Shown: positions 8,993 to 18,531, counted from the first letter of the stretch. The stretch: DNA of 64,000 nucleotides from Deltaproteobacteria bacterium HGW-Deltaproteobacteria-4 (GCA_002841765.1 PHAV01000011.1:92798-156797); one strand, 5' to 3'. The notes: generated by a model from the sequence alone, not told the origin. Translations and numbers: made by a program.

Positions 8993-9313
8993 ATGACAAA
9001 AGCAGAGTTGGCGCGTTTTGACGGTCAAGAGGGGCGCAAGGCTTATGTGGCGGTAAACGGGAAGGTTTTTGATGTGACGGCGAGTTCGTACTGGCAAGGA
9101 GGCAACCACCAGAATGCGCATCACGCCGGGATGGATTTGAGCGCCGATCTGCTCAAGGCGCCGCACGTCCGTTCGGTGATCGAGCGCTTTCCGGTCGTCG
9201 CGGCCCTTGAAGAGATTCCGGTGGTGGAAGAAAAAAAGGGGGGGAGTAAAGCGGGAATCGTTATGGCGATTCTTCTGGCTGTTGGTCTGTTTCTCTGGCT
9301 GGTTTTGCGCTGA
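8993..9313 (+). CDS. Cytochrome b5-like heme/steroid-binding domain protein with C-terminal anchor
   Basis: A 106-residue protein. Residues 1-75 follow the bacterial cytochrome-b5-like pattern: AELARFDGQEGRKAYVAVNG, then KVFDVTAS, W-GG-H, H-AGMDLS and APH. A charged linker with a lysine run follows, and then a single hydrophobic helix (IVMAILLAVGLFLWLVL) at the very C-terminus, so it is tail-anchored. The histidines in GGNHQNAHHAG are candidate heme ligands, though this subfamily does not always bind heme. It is convergent with the Rrf2 gene, 2 bases apart. Confidence 0.82.
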   Translation: MTKAELARFDGQEGRKAYVAVNGKVFDVTASSYWQGGNHQNAHHAGMDLSADLLKAPHVRSVIERFPVVAALEEIPVVEEKKGGSKAGIVMAILLAVGLFLWLVLR

Positions 9314-9315
9314 GT

Positions 9316-9735
9316 TTAAAACTCCCCGGCTTCTTCGCGGCGGATCAGTTCGGCAAAGGTGTAGTTGCGGAGGATGGAGGAAAAATTGTCCCGGATCTCA
9401 GCCCAGACGCCATGTACGGGGCAGGAGGTGTGGCGGGCGCACTCATCTTTATCAATCAGGCACTGGTTGATGTAAAGGGGCCCTTCCTGGGAAGCAATGA
9501 TATCAAAGAGGGTGATCTCGGACGGGTCTTTGACCAGATAAAAACCGCCGCCAACGCCGCGCTGCGAAGCAACGATGCCGCATTTGATCAGCGGTTGAAG
9601 AATTTTGGTTAAAAAGGCCGGGGTCACGTCCTGGGCGGCACAGATATCCTTTTTGTAGACAACCTCTCCCTTGGGTTGCTTGGCCATGTGGAGCACGGCT
9701 CGAACTGCGTATTCTGTTGCGCGGGTAATAATCAC
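9316..9735 (-). CDS. Rrf2-family iron-sulfur transcriptional regulator
   Basis: A 139-residue regulator starting at a GTG (9735) with GGGAGG five bases upstream. The N-terminal winged helix (ITRATEYAVRAVLHMA) and the wing GVGGGFYL are typical Rrf2. Three cysteines, C92, C99 and C105 (C-x6-C-x5-C), sit where IscR and other members bind an Fe-S cluster, so it probably senses cluster status, oxygen or NO. A promoter with internal repeats lies just upstream, suggesting autoregulation. It is not adjacent to isc or suf genes, so its regulon is unknown. Confidence 0.9.
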   Translation of the reverse strand: MIITRATEYAVRAVLHMAKQPKGEVVYKKDICAAQDVTPAFLTKILQPLIKCGIVASQRGVGGGFYLVKDPSEITLFDIIASQEGPLYINQCLIDKDECARHTSCPVHGVWAEIRDNFSSILRNYTFAELIRREEAGEF

Positions 9736-9756
9736 AAAAACCTCCCAAGATTGATG

Positions 9757-9798
9757 ACCTGAGCGGTATTATTACCTGAGCTGTCAGCATGTTGTCAA
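9757..9798 (-). promoter_or_regulatory. Promoter and candidate Rrf2 operator
   Basis: Read on the - strand, TTGACA (9793-9798), an 18-base spacer and TAATAAT (9768-9774) form a good sigma-70 promoter for the Rrf2 gene. The -10 element is embedded in GGTAATAATACC, flanked by direct copies of CTCAGGT / GCTCAGGT (9757-9780). A repressor bound there would cover the -10 box, as expected for autoregulation. Confidence 0.6.
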
Positions 9799-9816
9799 TG
9801 TAAACTTCCGGGTCAT

Positions 9817-9848
9817 ACGCAGGAGCAGACCCCGGTCTGCTCCTGCGT
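9817..9848 (-). terminator. Strong hairpin downstream of phoU
   Basis: Arms ACGCAGGAGCAGACC and GGTCTGCTCCTGCGT pair perfectly over 13 to 15 bases, starting six bases past the phoU stop. No U-tract follows, so it may be a 3'-end stabiliser or weak terminator of the pst-phoU transcript. Confidence 0.55.
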
Positions 9849-9853
9849 CAGGG

Positions 9854-10522
9854 TCAGGCGGTATGGCGGATATCCTTTCCTTTGACCATGAAGATGACCA
9901 TCTCCGCGACGTTGGTGGCATGATCGGCAACCCGCTCCAGACATTTGGCCACAGAGTTGACGCGGATGGCGCGGGTGATGGTGGTCGGATCGGCCATCAT
10001 GTAGGTGAGGAGTTCGCGCTGAATCTGGGAATTGAGCTGGTCGACAAAGGCATCGTCACCGCAGACCTTGAGGGCAAGGTCTGCATCAGCCCGGACAAAG
10101 GCATCAAGGGCTTCGCGCACCATCGTCGCTGCGGCCACCGCCATGCGCGGCAGGTCGATATAGGGCTTGAGCGCCGGTTCTTTGTTGAGGTGGAGGGTGT
10201 GCTTGCAGATGTTGCGGCATTGATCGCCGATCCGTTCGAGGTCCGTGACGATTTTTAACGCCAGGGTAATAAAGCGCAGATCGCGGGCCGCCGGCTGGCG
10301 TCGCGCCAGGACCTGCAGGCATTTGTCGTCGATCTCCACCTCCATGCGATTGATCTGGTGGTCGAAGGCAATCGTTGCCTCGGCCAGGGCGGTATCCCGC
10401 TCCACCAGCGATTTCATCGCATCGCTGATCATCAGCTCGACCTTCCCCCCCATCTCCAGCAACTGCTCGCGAATCTCTCTGAGTTCAATATCATATTGTT
10501 TGATCGTATGTTCACGTTCCAT
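9854..10522 (-). CDS. phoU: Phosphate transport regulator PhoU
   Basis: A 222-residue helical protein built of two PhoU repeats. The metal-binding pattern E/D-x3-D-x3-R appears in DLERIGDQCRNI (first repeat) and in CLERVADHATNVAEM (second repeat). PhoU links the PstSCAB transporter to PhoR and dampens the Pho response when phosphate is plentiful. It is last in the - strand pst block, 63 bases after pstB. AAGGAGCC lies upstream of the ATG. Length and both repeats are complete. Confidence 0.95.
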   Translation of the reverse strand: MEREHTIKQYDIELREIREQLLEMGGKVELMISDAMKSLVERDTALAEATIAFDHQINRMEVEIDDKCLQVLARRQPAARDLRFITLALKIVTDLERIGDQCRNICKHTLHLNKEPALKPYIDLPRMAVAAATMVREALDAFVRADADLALKVCGDDAFVDQLNSQIQRELLTYMMADPTTITRAIRVNSVAKCLERVADHATNVAEMVIFMVKGKDIRHTA

Positions 10523-10585
10523 GGTGGCTCCTTGGTCTGGTAGGACTTATAGGACATATGGGAATGATGATAACCATGGCTGGCA

Positions 10586-11374
10586 TCACCCAAACCGGCC
10601 GGTGATGTAATCCTCGGTCTGCTTCTTCTCCGGGTTGGTGAAGATTTTCTTGGTGTCATCGTACTCGATGACCTCGCCGAGGTACAAAAAGGCGGTGTAA
10701 TCCGAGACCCGCGCCGCCTGCTGCATGTTGTGGGTGACGATCAGGATCGAGACCTTCTCCTTGAGTTCGAGCATCAGCTCTTCGATGCTGGCAGTGGCGA
10801 TCGGGTCAAGGGCTGAGGTCGGCTCGTCGAAGAGGACCAGCTCCGGTTCGATCGCCAGGGCGCGGGCAATACAAAGACGCTGCTGCTGGCCGCCGGAGAG
10901 GTTGAAGGCCGGCTCCTGCAAGCGATCCTTGACCTCGTTCCACAGGGCGGCGTTGATCAACGCCGTCTCCACCTTCTCTTCAAGTTCGGCCTTCTTGTTC
11001 ATCCCACGCACCCGCAGGCCGTAGGCCGCATTCTCGAAGATCGATTTGGGGAAGGGGTTTGGCTTCTGAAAGACCATGCTGACCCGCATCCGCACCTCGA
11101 TGGGGTCGACATCCGGCGAAAGGAGGTTGACATCGTCGGGGAAGAGACGAATTTCGCCGCCGTAACGGTTACCGGGATACAGGTCGTGCATGCGGTTGAA
11201 GCAGCGCAAAAAGGTCGACTTGCCGCAGCCGGAAGGACCGATCAGGGCGGTAATTTTTTCATTGTAGACCGGAAGAGTGATGTTCTTCAAGGCATGAAAC
11301 GCGCCGTAATGAAAGTTGAGATCACGCGCTTGCGCTTTGAGTTCCGGGGGAGTTGCTGCGGGTTGAGATGTCAT
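10586..11374 (-). CDS. pstB: Phosphate ABC transporter ATP-binding protein PstB
   Basis: A 262-residue ATPase of the high-affinity phosphate transporter. Walker [10 protein letters not shown], signature [15 protein letters not shown], Walker [15 protein letters not shown] and the switch histidine in VTHNMQQA are intact; [11 protein letters not shown] and the trailing [10 protein letters not shown] are PstB hallmarks. It follows pstA after a 58-base gap that holds a small palindrome. Confidence 0.97.
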   Translation of the reverse strand: MTSQPAATPPELKAQARDLNFHYGAFHALKNITLPVYNEKITALIGPSGCGKSTFLRCFNRMHDLYPGNRYGGEIRLFPDDVNLLSPDVDPIEVRMRVSMVFQKPNPFPKSIFENAAYGLRVRGMNKKAELEEKVETALINAALWNEVKDRLQEPAFNLSGGQQQRLCIARALAIEPELVLFDEPTSALDPIATASIEELMLELKEKVSILIVTHNMQQAARVSDYTAFLYLGEVIEYDDTKKIFTNPEKKQTEDYITGRFG

Positions 11375-11403
11375 GATTGATCCTTTGTCGTTATTCGGGG
11401 GCA

Positions 11404-11423
11404 GGGCAATTCGTGAATTGCCC
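11404..11423. repeat. Short palindrome in the pstA-pstB gap
   Basis: The arms GGGCAATTC and GAATTGCCC flank a two-base centre. Palindromes of this type (GGGGCAATTC...GAATTGCCCC) are scattered between genes in many bacteria. Here it lies inside the pst operon and could modulate the mRNA between pstA and pstB. Confidence 0.6.
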
Positions 11424-11432
11424 CTACAGGAA

Positions 11433-12347
11433 TTACCATTTGATCGACTTGCGGATGCGATAGCGCAGCCAGATGGCGATACCGTTCATCAACAGGGTCA
11501 TGGCGAGGAGGACGACACCGGCCGCAGCAGCATTAAGCTGAAAGGCTTCTTCCGGTCGTGAGGTCCAGTTGAACATCTGGATCGGCATGACGGTAAAGGG
11601 GTCGAGAACCCACTGGAAAGAGATAAAGGGGAATTCAGCGATAAAGGGTGATGTCGGTAGAAAAGCGATAAAGGTCAGGGCGCCGATGGTGATGATCGGG
11701 GCGGTCTCGCCAATGGCGCGGGACAGGCCGATGATCACGCCGGTGAGGACACCACCGGAAGAGTAGGGGAGGAGATGATCGGCAATCATCTGCCAGCGCG
11801 TCGCTCCCAGAGCGTAGGCGGCTTCGCGGATGCCGCCGGGGATGCCGCGCAGCGCTTCGCGGGTGGCGACGATGATGATCGGTAAGATCAGCAGCGCCAG
11901 GGTCAAGCCGGCAGAGAGGATGCTCTGCCCGAAACCGAAGGTCTGCACGAAGAGTCCCAGCGCCAACAGGCCGAAGACGATGGAGGGGATGCCGGCGAGA
12001 TTCATGACGTTGATCTCAATGATCGCCGTCCAGCGATTCTTCGGCGCGTATTCTTCCAGGTAGATACCGGCGCTGACGCCAAGGGGGATGGCGGCGCAGG
12101 CAGTGACAAACATGACGAGGAAGGAGCCGACCCAGGCCGAGAGGATACCGGCCTTCTCGGCAAAACGTGACGGGAAAGAGGTAAAGAAGTCCGGCGTCAG
12201 GCGCGGCATACCGTCGATCGCCAGGCGGGTAAAGAGGGCGAGGAGGGTCAGCAGCGCCACCAGCAGGGCGACAAGACCGAGGAGGATAAAGAGCTGTTCG
12301 TAAAGGCGCTGTCGCCGGATGATTGTCTGCGTCTCAGGAAGATTCAT
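11433..12347 (-). CDS. pstA: Phosphate ABC transporter permease PstA
   Basis: A 304-residue inner-membrane permease with six main hydrophobic segments and the binding-protein-dependent permease loop [20 protein letters not shown]. The GxxAPI motif in [12 protein letters not shown] is typical of PstA. It pairs with PstC to form the channel. The start is two bases after the pstC stop. Full length. Confidence 0.96.
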   Translation of the reverse strand: MNLPETQTIIRRQRLYEQLFILLGLVALLVALLTLLALFTRLAIDGMPRLTPDFFTSFPSRFAEKAGILSAWVGSFLVMFVTACAAIPLGVSAGIYLEEYAPKNRWTAIIEINVMNLAGIPSIVFGLLALGLFVQTFGFGQSILSAGLTLALLILPIIIVATREALRGIPGGIREAAYALGATRWQMIADHLLPYSSGGVLTGVIIGLSRAIGETAPIITIGALTFIAFLPTSPFIAEFPFISFQWVLDPFTVMPIQMFNWTSRPEEAFQLNAAAAGVVLLAMTLLMNGIAIWLRYRIRKSIKW

Positions 12348-12349
12348 AT

Positions 12350-13252
12350 TCAGTATTCCTCGCGGAATTTCTGCCGCAGCCAGTATCCGATCACGTTAAA
12401 GACCAGGGTGATCAAAAGCAGGGTCAGGCCGGCGGCAAAGATGGTTTTGTAGCCGATGCTGTCGTGCGGCAGGTCACCGAGGGAGACCTGGACGATAAAG
12501 GAGCTGATCGTCGCTGCCGGTTGCAGGGGGTTCAGAGTCAGGTTCGGCTGCATGCCGGCGGCAACAGCGACGACCATGGTTTCACCGACGGCGCGGGAAC
12601 TGCCGAGGGTCAAGGCGGCCGCCAGACCGGAGAAGGCGGCGGGGACGACAACGGTCAGGGCGGTGCGCAGGCGGGTAGCACCCATGGCATATGCCCCTTC
12701 GCGCAGCTGCATCGGTACCGCCCGCATGGCATCTTCGCTCACCGAGCTGATGTAGGGGACGATCATGATCCCCATGACCAGACCGGCCGAGAGCATGTTG
12801 AAGCCGGGGAGATCTGGATAGATCTTCTGCAGCAGCGGGGTGACGACGATCAGGGCGAAGTAGCCGAAGACCACGGTCGGCACCGCGCCAAGGATCTCCA
12901 GGATCGGTTTGATTGTTTCCCGCAGGCGCGGCGAAGCGAACTCGCTGATGTAGATCGCAATGGTCAGACCGAGGGGGACGGCGACCGACAGGGCGACCAG
13001 GGTGGTGGTGACGGTGCCGCTAATCAGGGTGATAATACCAAAGTGGGCGTCGTCGAAGAGCGGTGTCCACTGGGTGTCGGTGAGAAAATCAATGAGCGGT
13101 ACCTCGGCAAAGAAGTTGAGCGATTCTTTGAGAAGAATGAAGATGATGGCAAAAGTGACCGCCACCGACGAACAGGCCGCGGCAAGGAGGCCGGTCTCGA
13201 TCAGTCGCTCTTTGATTCGGCGTTTTCGGGCACGGGGGTGACTACTTTTCAT
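12350..13252 (-). CDS. pstC: Phosphate ABC transporter permease PstC
   Basis: A 300-residue permease with a cytoplasmic basic N-terminus (RARKRRIKER), six membrane spans, and the EAA loop EGAYAMGATRLRTALTVVVP. SRAVGETMVVAVAAGM is the PstC counterpart of the PstA motif. It is separated from pstS by 108 bases containing a very strong hairpin. Partner of PstA. Confidence 0.96.
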   Translation of the reverse strand: MKSSHPRARKRRIKERLIETGLLAAACSSVAVTFAIIFILLKESLNFFAEVPLIDFLTDTQWTPLFDDAHFGIITLISGTVTTTLVALSVAVPLGLTIAIYISEFASPRLRETIKPILEILGAVPTVVFGYFALIVVTPLLQKIYPDLPGFNMLSAGLVMGIMIVPYISSVSEDAMRAVPMQLREGAYAMGATRLRTALTVVVPAAFSGLAAALTLGSSRAVGETMVVAVAAGMQPNLTLNPLQPAATISSFIVQVSLGDLPHDSIGYKTIFAAGLTLLLITLVFNVIGYWLRQKFREEY

Positions 13253-13292
13253 GGAGATTTCGCTTTCGTCCTGACGCTAGTTGGGAGAAGCG

Positions 13293-13333
13293 GCAATAGA
13301 GCAGGGCGCCTTGGTGGCGCCCTGCTCTATTGC
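13293..13333 (-). terminator. Intra-operon hairpin between pstS and pstC
   Basis: Two 18-base arms, beginning GCAATAGAGCAGGGCGCC, pair perfectly around a five-base loop TTGGT. There is no clear U-tract. The position after the binding-protein gene and before the permeases fits a partial terminator or 3' stabiliser that keeps PstS more abundant than the membrane subunits. Confidence 0.7.
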
Positions 13334-13360
13334 AGGGAATGAATCCGGTCAGGCTCAGGA

Positions 13361-14359
13361 TTACTCTTTACCTTCGCGTTGCAGCAGTTCTTCGACGGAA
13401 ACCCCCACTTCTGCGACACCGCCAAAGCCGGTACCGACCTTCTTCCTGGCAACGTTCGCTTTGGCCAGAGCGTAGGCCTTTTCCGGCAGCGGCACATATT
13501 TGACCAGCGGGATCAGGGCCGGCGCCTGGGCAAGGTAGAAGTCAACAAAGGATTTCACTTCCGGCTTGTCCAGCGAGGCGACGTTGACATAGATGAAGAT
13601 CGGCCGGGCGTAGGGCTGGTAGGTGCCATCCTTGACGGTGTCGAAACTCGGTGTCACGGCCGGGGCACCGGCTTTTTCGACGATCGGCACCGCTTTGAGT
13701 TTCTTGCTGTTCTCGGCGTAGTAGGCAAAGCCGAAGTAACCGAGAGCCCCTTTATCACGGGAGACACCCTGGACCAGGACATTGTCGTCTTCGCTGGCGG
13801 TGAAGTCGCCGCGGCTCGATTTCGCTTTGCCGACCGTTGCTTCGGTGAAGTAATCGAAGGTACCGGAGTCGGCGCCGGGGCCGTAAAGTTTCAGCGGCTC
13901 TTTCGGCCAGGCCGGATTGACCTGATTCCAGGTGGTGATCGTATTCTGCGCGGCCGGCTCCCAGATCCTCTTGAGTTCATCGACGGTTATGCTCTTGATC
14001 CAGTCGTTCTTGGGATTGACGACCACGGTCAGGGCGTCGTAGGCGATCGGCAGCTCGATATACTTGATCCCGGCTTCGCGGCAGGCATCCATCTCTTTTT
14101 TCACGATCGGGCGGGAGGCGTCGGCAATGTCGATCTCGCCGCGGCAGAACTTCTTGAAGCCGCCGCCGGTGCCTGAGATGCCGACGGTGACGTTGATCTT
14201 CCCTTTGTTGGCGATCTGAAATTCTTCAGCCACGGCTTCGGTCACCGGGTAGACAGTGCTCGACCCGTCGATTTTGACAGTTTTGGTCTCGGCCTGCGCC
14301 AGGGTTGCGACCAGGAGCAGACCAAGCAGGGCCGGTAACATCTTCTTTGAGCGTTTCAT
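13361..14359 (-). CDS. pstS: Phosphate-binding periplasmic protein PstS
   Basis: A 332-residue periplasmic protein from the ATG at 14359, which has a near-perfect AAGGAGA site; the open frame runs 22 codons further up but without a signal sequence. Residues 1-23 form a signal peptide ([20 protein letters not shown], cleavage after AQA). Mature protein starts [20 protein letters not shown], with the phosphate-contacting GSSTV and, later, [11 protein letters not shown] Pho-box-like site lies about 70 bases upstream. First canonical gene of the - strand pst operon. Confidence 0.95.
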   Translation of the reverse strand: MKRSKKMLPALLGLLLVATLAQAETKTVKIDGSSTVYPVTEAVAEEFQIANKGKINVTVGISGTGGGFKKFCRGEIDIADASRPIVKKEMDACREAGIKYIELPIAYDALTVVVNPKNDWIKSITVDELKRIWEPAAQNTITTWNQVNPAWPKEPLKLYGPGADSGTFDYFTEATVGKAKSSRGDFTASEDDNVLVQGVSRDKGALGYFGFAYYAENSKKLKAVPIVEKAGAPAVTPSFDTVKDGTYQPYARPIFIYVNVASLDKPEVKSFVDFYLAQAPALIPLVKYVPLPEKAYALAKANVARKKVGTGFGGVAEVGVSVEELLQREGKE

Positions 14360-14427
14360 TTGCGTCTCCTTGGGTGAGGGCATCTTTTCTTTCTCGTCTC
14401 TAGGTGAGAAAAGGATAGCCGACAAAT

Positions 14428-14445
14428 GTTGCAGTTGTGTGACAG
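14428..14445 (-). promoter_or_regulatory. Pho-box-like site upstream of pstS
   Basis: On the - strand the site reads CTGTCAC-ACAA-CTGCAAC: two seven-base half-sites eleven bases apart, close to the PhoB consensus CTGTCAT-N4-CTGTCA(C/T) (7/7 allowing T/C, then 5/7). It is about 69 bases before the pstS ATG. A similar TGTCACA sequence precedes phoB at 23926-23943. Confidence 0.5.
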
Positions 14446-14489
14446 CTGTACAACTTTTTCGTGAATTTATGGTCTGAAGCTGAAAAAAT

Positions 14490-14804
14490 TTACAGCTCGT
14501 CCCGTATCCGCCGCGGCGAGAAACGGACGGCGACGATGCGGATGCAGGCGAGGGAAAGGACGAGGGTAATCACCATGCCGAGGCGGTCCCAATCCATCTC
14601 GCGATACCAGAAGGACATCGCTTCGGTGAGGACAACGACGAACACCGTGTCGATGATGTAGGTCACCTTGACCCGTCCTTCCGACAGATAGGCGAGGGCG
14701 GTGCGCAGAATTTCGACCAGGGAAAGGACAATGAGCATGTCGATGAGGATGGCCTTGAAGGCGTCGTGCAGTCCGTGCATGAAGATCAGGCGCAGGTCGT
14801 ACAT
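14490..14804 (-). CDS. psiE: PsiE-like phosphate-starvation-inducible membrane protein, start uncertain
   Basis: The 104 residues from the first ATG contain three membrane segments (DAFKAILIDMLIVLSLVEIL, VTYIIDTVFVVVLTEAMSF and LGMVITLVLSLACIRIVAV) in the pattern of the PsiE family. Reading further upstream in frame adds 25 codons that encode a fourth helix (ALLSLFIATIFLAVLAG), which PsiE proteins have, giving 129 residues, near the usual length. That extension starts with no ATG, GTG or TTG: after AAGGAGG the codon at the right spacing is ATA (14877-14879). A repeat pair abuts this point and may have destroyed the start. Function is unknown; the place beside pst fits a Pho-regulon gene. Confidence 0.72.
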   Translation of the reverse strand: MYDLRLIFMHGLHDAFKAILIDMLIVLSLVEILRTALAYLSEGRVKVTYIIDTVFVVVLTEAMSFWYREMDWDRLGMVITLVLSLACIRIVAVRFSPRRIRDEL

Positions 14805-14879
14805 GGTCCAGGCGGTGCCGGCGAGGACGGCGAGGAAGATGGTGGCGATAAAGAGGGAAAGAAGGGCGCTGGTCTTTAT

Positions 14880-14968
14880 CTCCCCCTCCTTTTTTCAAGG
14901 AGGGGGTCGGGGGGTGGTAGTCTTAAACCTCACCACCCCCAGCCCCTCCTTAAGAAAGGAGGGGAGCT
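14880..14968. repeat. Inverted pair of palindromic repeats (BIME-like)
   Basis: Two units in opposite orientation. The left unit has a hairpin CCCCCTCC...GGAGGGGG followed by GGGGGGTGGT. The right unit has ACCACCCCC followed by CCCCTCCTT...AAGGAGGGG. Each unit is itself a hairpin, and the two can pair with one another over most of their length. The left unit supplies the Shine-Dalgarno-like bases in front of the PsiE-like frame. The remaining 86 bases up to the next gene hold nothing else I recognise. Confidence 0.75.
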
Positions 14969-15054
14969 AAACCTGGGGAGCTAATCGTGCTGGCAAAGAT
15001 GCGAAATTTTTGTTAAATTCCCCTCTTCTGATGAAATCTCTTCCGGGGGAAGAT

Positions 15055-17265
15055 ATGACCGAAGTACCGACCGACACCGCCGCCGCTGACTTCATCCGCC
15101 GCTGGGAAAACTCCGGCGCCGCCGAACGCGCCAACTACCAGCTCTTCCTCTCCGAACTCTGCGATCTTTTGGGCGTTCCGCGCCCCGACCCCACCCGCCC
15201 TGATGACCGCGACAACTCCTACGTCTTCGAGCGCTCCGTCACCTTTCGCCACGGCACCGGCCTGACCAGCATCGGCCGCATCGATCTCTACAAGCACGGC
15301 TGTTTCGTTTTGGAAGCCAAGCAGGGGAGCGATCGTGCCACTGAATCACAGCCGTTGCTCCTGCGCGAGGAGACCAGCGACTGGCTCTCCGGACGGCGCG
15401 GTACGGCGGTGCGCGGCACCAAAGGCTGGGATGTGGCGATGCTCAAGGCCAAGGGACAGGCCGAGCAGTATGCCCGCGCCCTTCCGGTTGCCGAGGGCTG
15501 GCCGCCCTTTCTCGTCATCGTCGATGTCGGCCACGCCATCGAGCTTTACAGCGAATTCTCCTGCACCGGCAAATCCTACCTCCCTTTCCCTGATCCGCGC
15601 TCGCACCGCATCCTTCTGTCCGATCTCGTCAATTCCGAGATTCGCACCCTGCTGCGCGAGGTCTGGACTAAACCCCACGCCCTCGATCCCGCCAAACGCA
15701 GCGCCAAGGCGACGCGCGAAATTGCCGCCAAGCTTGCCCGCCTCGCCAAGTCGCTGGAGGCGTCGGGCTACACGCCGGAGCGGGTCGGCAACTTTCTCAA
15801 GCGCTCCCTCTTCACCATGTTTGCCGAGGATGTCGGCCTGATTCCGGCCCGCAGTTTCGCCGCCCTGCTCGAGAGTCTGCGCGGCGATATCGGCAACTTT
15901 CCGCCACTGATCGAGTCACTGTGGGCGACGATGCGCGACGGCGGTTTCTCCCCGGTGCTGCGCGAAAAGCTGCTGCGTTTCAACGGCGGCCTCTTTGCCG
16001 AGACCGAGGCGCTGCCGATCAGCGAGCTTCAGTTGAACCTCCTCATCGAAGCCGCCAAGGCCGACTGGCGCGATGTCGAGCCGGCGATCTTCGGCACCCT
16101 GCTCGAACGCGCCCTCAACCCGACCGAACGCCACCATCTTGGCGCCCACTACACGCCGCGCGAATACGTCGAGCGCTTGGTGTTGCCGACGGTGGTCGAA
16201 CCGCTGCGTGCCGATTGGGATGCGGTGCTGGCTGCGGGGGTGACGCTGGCCGGGCAAGGAGACAGTAGCGGCGCCATCGCTCTGGTCAAGGAGTTTCACC
16301 ACAAGCTCTGTTCGCTGCGGATTCTCGATCCCGCCTGCGGCAGCGGCAACTTTTTGTATGTCACCTTTGAACATCTCAAGCGTCTGGAGGGGGAAGTTCT
16401 CAATGCCCTCGAAGGCTTCGGCGAGGACCAGACAACGCTGGAGCTCGCCGGCCTCACTGTCGACCCGCACCAGCTCCTCGGCATCGAGGTCAATCCCCGC
16501 GCTGCCGCCATCACCGACATGGTGCTGTGGATCGGCTATCTGCAGTGGCATTTCCGCACCCGTGGCCATGTGCTGCCGCCCGAGCCGGTGATCAAGAAGT
16601 TCCACAATGTCGAGTGCCGCGACGCGGTGCTGGCTTATGACGGGGTGGAGCCGGTGGTCGATGGAAATGGGCAGGTGGTGACGCGTTGGGATGGGCGGAC
16701 GACGAAGACGCATCCGGTGACGGGGGAGCAGGTGCCGGATGAGAGCGCGCAGGAGCCGGTATTGCGTTATTTGAATCCGCGTCAGGCGGAATGGCCGGCG
16801 GCGGATTTCATTGTCGGCAACCCGCCGTTTATTGGGGCGTCTCCCATGCGGCAGGCACTTGGCGATGGCTACGTCGAAGCTTTGAGAAGCGTCTGGAAGG
16901 AAGTGCCGGATACTTCCGACTTCGTCATGTACTGGTGGCACAAAGCGGCCGAACTGACGCGGCTTGGCAAAGTGCGTCGCTTCGGTTTCATCACTACCAA
17001 CAGCCTGTCGCAGACCTTCAACCGCAAGATTGTGCAGCAGCAGCTGGACGCCAAACCGGCTCTTTCGTTGGCTTTTGCTATCCCGGATCATCCCTGGGTC
17101 GATGCGGCAGATGGCGCGGCAGTGCGGATTGCCATGACTGTCGGGCGAGCGGCGCAAGCGGATGGCAAAGGGGAACTGGTCACGGTCGTTCAGGAGCTGG
17201 AAGGTGCTGGAGAAGGGGTCTTTGTCGAACTCTCCACCAGCGGGGAATTCTGCACGCAGATTTGA
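15055..17265 (+). pseudogene. MmeI-like type II restriction-methylation enzyme, N-terminal part (frameshifted)
   Basis: The 736 residues from the ATG at 15055 (GGGGGA upstream) carry the nuclease and methyltransferase halves of a type IIL (MmeI-like) bifunctional enzyme. Nuclease motif D77-x9-E87-A-K89 matches the D-x9-ExK arrangement of that family. A helical connector follows. Methyltransferase motif [11 protein letters not shown] is at 424-433, and motif IV NPPF at 589-592 marks adenine-N6 methylation. The frame then ends early at TGA 17263-17265, before the target recognition domain, which continues in another frame from about 17247. One missing A in GGGGAATTC would explain it. No separate methylase or specificity gene is nearby. 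Confidence 0.85.
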
Positions 17266-18524
17266 CAGCGGGGGCGAATGTTGTTGGCGCCGGGCCGCTT
17301 CAAGCAAACGAAGGCTTGGCAAACCGGGGCGTTCAGCTCTTTGGAGCCGGCTTTATTGTGACTCCCGAAGAAGCGAAGAAACTCGGCCTTGGCCGCATTC
17401 CCGGCCTGGAAGCGCACATTCGACCATATCTGAACGGTCGCGATCTGACCGCCACTTCGCGCGGCGTAATGGTCATCGACCTTTTCGGCCTGACCGATAG
17501 TGAAGTCCGCAACCATTTCCCAGAGGTCTACCAAGTGCTCCTGGAGCGCGTAAAACCGGAGAGGGACCAGAACAACCGGGCCAGCTACCGTGACAACTGG
17601 TGGTTCTTTGGTGAGCCGCGCAAGGTTATGAGAAAGGCTCTGGCGGGTCTGTCTCGTTACATTGCTACGGTGGAAACCGCCAAACATCGGCCGTTTGTCT
17701 TTCTCGACCAGAGTATTCTCCCCGACAACATGCTGATCGCTATTGCCAGCGACGACGCCTTCCATCTCGGCGTCCTTTCCAGCCGCATCCACGTCGTTTG
17801 GGCATTGGCGGCTGGTGGAAATCTGGGAGTCGGCAACGACCCCCGCTACAACAAAACCCGCTGCTTCGAACCCTTCCCTTTCCCCGCCGCCAGCGACGAG
17901 CAGAAGCAGACCATCCGCGCCCTCGCCGAGCAGCTCGACGCCCACCGCAAACGCCAGCAGGCGCTCCATCCCGACCTGACCCTGACCGGTATGTACAACG
18001 TGCTGGAGAAGCTGCGCAGCGGCGAACCGCTCACCGCCAAAGAAAAGACCAGCCACGAACAAGGGCTGGTCGCCATCCTCAAACAGCTGCACGACGAACT
18101 CGACGCCGCCGTCTTTGCCGCCTACGGTTGGCCCGCCACCCTCAGCGACGCCGAAATCCTCGAAAAGGTCGTCGCCCTCAACCGCGAACGGGCCCGGGAA
18201 GAAGAGCAAGGCCTGATCCGCTGGCTGCGCCCCGAATACCAGCAGCCGCACGGCGCGCAGATCACCATTCAGGACGACCTCAACCTCGGCGAAGAAGACG
18301 CCGTCAAAATCGCCCCCAAAGCCAAACTCCTCTGGCCGAAAACCCTCCCTGAACAGGTCCAGGCCGTCCGCGCCGCCCTCGCCAGCGCCGCCGCCCCCAG
18401 CACCGCCGAAACCATCGCCCGCACCTTCCAACGCGCCCGTGCCGACAAGGTTGGCGAGTTGCTCGAAACTTTGGCAGCGTTGGGGCAGGTGCGGGAAGTG
18501 GAACCGGGGAGTTTTGTGGCGTAA
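17247..18524 (+). pseudogene. MmeI-like enzyme, C-terminal target-recognition part (second half of the frameshifted gene)
   Basis: In the -1 frame the sequence resumes as [20 protein letters not shown] and runs uninterrupted for about 425 residues. It contains the family's DNA-recognition block ([17 protein letters not shown], then [27 protein letters not shown]) and the C-terminal helical part (RCFEPFPFP, then [11 protein letters not shown]). Joined to the upstream part it would give about 1157 residues, normal for this group. No ribosome site or start codon precedes the fragment in a place that would make a sensible separate protein, so it is probably not expressed alone unless ribosomes or polymerase slip. 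Confidence 0.82.
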
Positions 18525-18531
18525 ATCGTAG

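Noticed and set aside
8993..9735. Cytochrome-b5-like protein as direct target of the Rrf2 regulator
   Set aside because: The genes converge and do not share a promoter; the operator found belongs to the regulator itself.
17230..17270. Programmed ribosomal frameshift in the restriction gene
   Set aside because: No slippery heptamer at the junction and no strong downstream pseudoknot; simple one-base loss is more likely.
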